Shown here one piece after another: positions 61,270-64,000 of a stretch of 64,000 nt of DNA. The notes beneath the pieces are model-generated. The model searched no databases. It saw nothing but the letters and a program-made list of their open reading frames with translations, and was not told the DNA's origin. The translations under genes were made by a program, and so were the position numbers. The stretch's first letter is position 1, and the number at the start of each line of letters is the position of its first letter. Source of the DNA: Polyangium sp. y55x31 (lineage in GTDB: Bacteria; Myxococcota_A; Polyangia; Polyangiales; Polyangiaceae); the NCBI RefSeq assembly GCF_029946505.1, contig NZ_JARZHG010000004.1, positions 558,001-622,000 of the forward strand. Direction: 5' to 3'.

Positions 61270-61475
61270 GCACGACCGGCGCTCGCGATCGGGCGCAGCG
61301 CCCCCCGAACGTGAAAGGGTAAGTCATGAATCGGGACGACGCCCATCACCTCCGCGCGTGGCGCGTACCCTCTCGCCTCGGCTTGTCCCCTTCCCTACGG
61401 ACTCGTCGAAAAGACTTTCGTTCGGCGGCGCGCCCGGGGTCTACTCGAACCCGGGGGCCGCCTGGGAGGTGCTGC

Positions 61476-62825
61476 ATGGCCGATCGCAAGGACATGCCTC
61501 ATGTGGTGATCGTCGGGGGAGGATTCGGCGGGCTCAACGCCGCCATGTCGCTCGCGGGCGCGCCCGTCCGGGTCACGCTCGTCGACCGCACGAACCACCA
61601 CCTCTTCCAGCCTTTGCTCTACCAGGTCGCGACCGCGGGCCTCTCGCCGGCCGACATCGCGGTCCCCATCCGCTCCGTCTTCTCCCGTCAGCGGAACGTA
61701 CGCGTCCTGCTCGCCGAGGCCACAGGCGCAGACCTCCCGGGCAAGCGGCTCCTGCTCGACAAGGGCGAGCTCCGCTACGATTACCTCGTCCTCGCCGTCG
61801 GCGCGACGCACAACTTCTTTGGCCACGACGAGTGGGGCACGCACGCGCTCGGCTTGAAGACCCTCGACGAGGCGCTCCGCATTCGCGAGCGCATGCTCCT
61901 CGCCTTCGAGGGCGCCGAGCGCACGACCGACCCCGAGGCGCGCAAACGCCTTTTGACCTTCGTCGTCATTGGAGGCGGCCCCACCGGCGTCGAAATGGCC
62001 GGCGCCTTCTCCGAGCTCGCGAGGCACGTCCTCTCCAAGGATTTTCGCGCCATCGACCCCTCCCAGGCCCGCGTCGTCCTCGTCGAGGCTGGCCCGCGCA
62101 TTCTCGCGGCGTTCCCCGAGGACCTCGGAAAACGCGCCGAGGCCCAGCTCGCCTCGCTCGGCGTCACCGTCGAAAAGGGCCGACCGGTCGCGCGTATCGA
62201 TGACAATGGCATTGCGTTCGGCGACGGCGAGCGCATCGACGCGGCCACCGTCGTCTGGGCTGCGGGGGTTCGCGGCACCAAGCTCTCGCGCGCGCTCGGC
62301 GCCGAGCTCGATCGCGGCGGCCGCGTCAAGGTCGGCGCGGATTGCTCCGTCCCGGGTCACCCCGAGGTCTTTGCGATCGGCGACATGGCTGCTTGTCGCG
62401 ACAAGAACGGCGTCGACGTCCCCGGCCTCTGCCCTGCGGCCATTCAGCAGGGCCAGTACGTCGCGCGCACCATTCGCGCCGAACTCCGGGGAAAACCGCG
62501 CGAGCCCTTTGCCTACCTCGACAAGGGCACGATGGCCACGGTCGGCCGCAAGCGCGCCATTGCGATGATGGGAAAGCTCGAGCTCGCGGGCTTCCTCGCC
62601 TGGCTCGCGTGGATGGCCGTCCACGTCTTCTTCCTGATCGGCTTCAAGAACCGCTTCCTCGTCATGTTCAACTGGATCTGGCAATACTTCACGTGGAAGC
62701 GCGGCGCGCGGCTCATCACCACGCATACGGGCGTCGAGCCAAAACTCTTGCTCGCCGCCGCGCCCGACGGACCTGTGCCTTCCTTGCGCGCGGCCACCTC
62801 TTCCTCCTCCACGCCCGCCTCCTGA
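61476..62825 (+). CDS. ndh: Type II NADH dehydrogenase (NDH-2)
   Basis: A 449-aa peripheral membrane flavoprotein that passes electrons from NADH to quinone without pumping protons. ATG 61476 has GGGAGG six bases upstream. FAD site VVIVGGGFGGLNAAMSL at residues 9-25; NADH site FVVIGGGPTGVEMAGAF near 165; C-terminal FAD motif EVFAIGDMAAC. The quinone-site motif GLCPAAIQQGQYVA is present. The C-terminal hydrophobic part (FLAWLAWMAVHVFFLIGF) anchors it to the membrane, followed by a Ser/Pro tail. Confidence 0.94.
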   Translation: MADRKDMPHVVIVGGGFGGLNAAMSLAGAPVRVTLVDRTNHHLFQPLLYQVATAGLSPADIAVPIRSVFSRQRNVRVLLAEATGADLPGKRLLLDKGELRYDYLVLAVGATHNFFGHDEWGTHALGLKTLDEALRIRERMLLAFEGAERTTDPEARKRLLTFVVIGGGPTGVEMAGAFSELARHVLSKDFRAIDPSQARVVLVEAGPRILAAFPEDLGKRAEAQLASLGVTVEKGRPVARIDDNGIAFGDGERIDAATVVWAAGVRGTKLSRALGAELDRGGRVKVGADCSVPGHPEVFAIGDMAACRDKNGVDVPGLCPAAIQQGQYVARTIRAELRGKPREPFAYLDKGTMATVGRKRAIAMMGKLELAGFLAWLAWMAVHVFFLIGFKNRFLVMFNWIWQYFTWKRGARLITTHTGVEPKLLLAAAPDGPVPSLRAATSSSSTPAS

Positions 62826-63193
62826 ATGCATCGTCCTGGGCGGAGCACGAGGCTCCCCTCCTTTCGCGCCGCCGCCAGGTCTCCAGGTCTCCTCGTCGCC
62901 TGGATATTCGCCGTAATGACGCGGCCTTGCTCAGCGTGGAATCGGCTTGAAAGCCAAGCTTCCCCGGCTAGATAGTATCGGTATGAATTGACGCGGGGGC
63001 AGGTGGCCCGATGCGTCGCGGACGCGCGTGCGCCGCGAACATGCGCACGACGTGGCCGAGCCTCCATCGATGAACCGAGCCGCCGCGCGAGCTTCCGCGT
63101 CGCTCACGCTCGTGCATGAAAGCGCGCCGTCATGCACGGCGCGAATCCGTCCCGCCCATGGCAATCGTACCACGGAAGCGAGGTATACTTTCC
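62826..63193. other. Intergenic region, no gene seen
   Basis: About 368 bp between the NADH dehydrogenase gene and the TSP3 lipoprotein gene. It is less GC-rich from about 62945 to 63000, where TTGAAA (62946) and TAGATA sixteen bases on form a weak promoter-like pair; a TATACT lies at 63184 just before the lipoprotein start. No open frame with a ribosome site is seen. Confidence 0.4.
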
Positions 63194-64000
63194 ATGAATC
63201 GAAGGAATGGCTTCAATTACGCGACGGCGCTCGTCTCGGCGGTGATCCTCGCTGGCTGCATGAATTTCGGCCGCGGCGAGGACGTGGAGACTTCCCGGGA
63301 CAACCTGATCGCGCCGCCCGTGACCTGCCCGGATCGCGATTTCGATGGAATCTGCGACGACGTCGACAACTGCCCCGACGACGAAAATCCGGGCCAGAAG
63401 GACAGCGACGGCAATGGCATCGGCGACGTCTGCGATTGTCCGGACATCGACGCCGACTTCATCTGCGACCCCGTGGACAACTGCCCCGGCTGGAAAAACC
63501 CCGATCAGAAGGACACCGACGGCGACGGCGTCGGCGACGCTTGCGACTCGAATTGTCCCGACATCGACGGCGACAAGATCTGCAATGAGGACGACAACTG
63601 CCCGGCGTGGGGCAACGCCGACCAGAAGGACACCGACGGCGACGGCATTGGCGACGCCTGTGAATGCGCCGACGCCGACAAGGACACGATCTGCGACCCG
63701 GACGACAACTGCCCCCACCACGCGAATCTGGGCCAGGAAGACGTGGACAAGGACGGCCTCGGCGACGCCTGTGACGCTTGCGCCGACGTGGACGGCGATT
63801 CCCTCTGCGACTTCCAGGACAACTGCCCGGGCGTCTACAACCCCGGTCAAATCGACGGCGATGGCGACGGCCTCGGCGACGCCTGCGACGAGCCCCCGCC
63901 GCCGCCGCCGCCTCCGCCTCCGCCGCCGCCGCCGCCGCCGCCTCCGCCCCCGCCCCCGCCTCCGCCCCCGCCGCCCCCGCCTCCTTGCTCGGACGTGGAC
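63194..64000 (+). CDS. TSP3-repeat lipoprotein with polyproline region (3' end beyond window)
   Basis: At least 269 residues, open at the right edge. ATG 63194 begins a signal peptide with lipobox VILAGC. Five or more thrombospondin type 3 repeats follow, each an Asp-rich calcium loop ([27 protein letters not shown]) with paired Cys, as in calcium-binding surface proteins; myxobacteria have many. From about 63892 to 63984 the sequence encodes some 30 consecutive Pro, a rigid spacer, then CSDVD, where a further repeat may begin. TATACT at 63184, ten bases before the ATG, could be a -10 box giving a very short leader; the usual ribosome site is weak. Confidence 0.88.
   Translation, partial: MNRRNGFNYATALVSAVILAGCMNFGRGEDVETSRDNLIAPPVTCPDRDFDGICDDVDNCPDDENPGQKDSDGNGIGDVCDCPDIDADFICDPVDNCPGWKNPDQKDTDGDGVGDACDSNCPDIDGDKICNEDDNCPAWGNADQKDTDGDGIGDACECADADKDTICDPDDNCPHHANLGQEDVDKDGLGDACDACADVDGDSLCDFQDNCPGVYNPGQIDGDGDGLGDACDEPPPPPPPPPPPPPPPPPPPPPPPPPPPPPPPCSDVD

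Overview
The window is high-GC DNA from what is very probably a myxobacterium (Polyangiaceae-like, order Polyangiales/Myxococcales). The signs are a secreted protease with a MYXO-CTERM tail (Cys, hydrophobic helix, Arg cluster), many lipoproteins with Gly-, Pro- or TSP3-rich low-complexity regions, double-FHA zinc-ribbon and DUF4388 receiver proteins, a chemosensory operon, and a three-gene SdhCAB complex with one cytochrome b subunit. No phage, integrase, transposase or CRISPR array was recognised. Most genes are tightly packed, with many 1-8 bp overlaps, so long operons can be read directly.

Layout. 1-3000: a WYL-domain regulator cut by the left edge, divergent from a visibly lower-GC three-gene cassette (489-aa protein with a possible QxK nuclease-like core plus a Gly/Ala-rich membrane region, a small membrane coiled-coil protein, a small coiled-coil protein), followed by a perfect 50-bp palindrome. 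3027-10243: CHASE3 chemoreceptor, PBP-activator-like lipoprotein, sdhCAB. 10322-17246: leftward lipoproteins, LivH and LivJ/K of a branched-chain amino acid transporter, TlyA, a BtuF-like binding protein and a MYXO-CTERM trypsin-like protease. 17564-23154: ComEC, radical SAM protein, glutaredoxin-like protein, TlpA-like thioredoxin and a GbsR/MarR regulator. 23222-29326: a degenerate LMW-phosphatase-like protein, zinc-ribbon/FHA protein, an atypical signal peptidase I lacking the usual lysine, a second trypsin-like lipoprotein and envelope proteins. 29371-34546: proB, a nearby duplicated fragment of its 3' end, a PheA/TfdB-type FAD monooxygenase and a small membrane protein. 34644-36871: carbonic anhydrase with a SulP transporter.

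37041-49311: a probably truncated lipoprotein gene, then a 1560-aa NACHT NTPase fused to a C-terminal calcineurin-like metallophosphoesterase. This is the strongest candidate for an undescribed (perhaps antiphage, NLR-like) system. It lies 27 bp behind an operon of prenyltransferase, CPBP protease, YXWGXW lipoprotein, UDPGP-family nucleotidyltransferase, DUF2505 protein, SppA fused to an outer-membrane-like N-terminus, and an ABC ATPase with degenerate nucleotide-binding motifs. 49453-53815: MoxR-DUF58-transglutaminase operon. 53829-55739: large membrane protein. 55886-60603: chemosensory operon (receiver-DUF4388, CheW-like, soluble degenerate MCP, CheA) without CheR or CheB. 60633-64000: tRNA-Ser(GCU), winged-helix regulator, type II NADH dehydrogenase and a TSP3-repeat lipoprotein cut by the right edge.

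Dispersed GC-rich hairpins of one sequence family sit at 3' ends of genes at 10254, 23171 and 46031. Start codons were chosen by Shine-Dalgarno position, signal-peptide logic and overlaps; uncertain ones are flagged. Function calls rest on motifs read by eye; no database search was possible.
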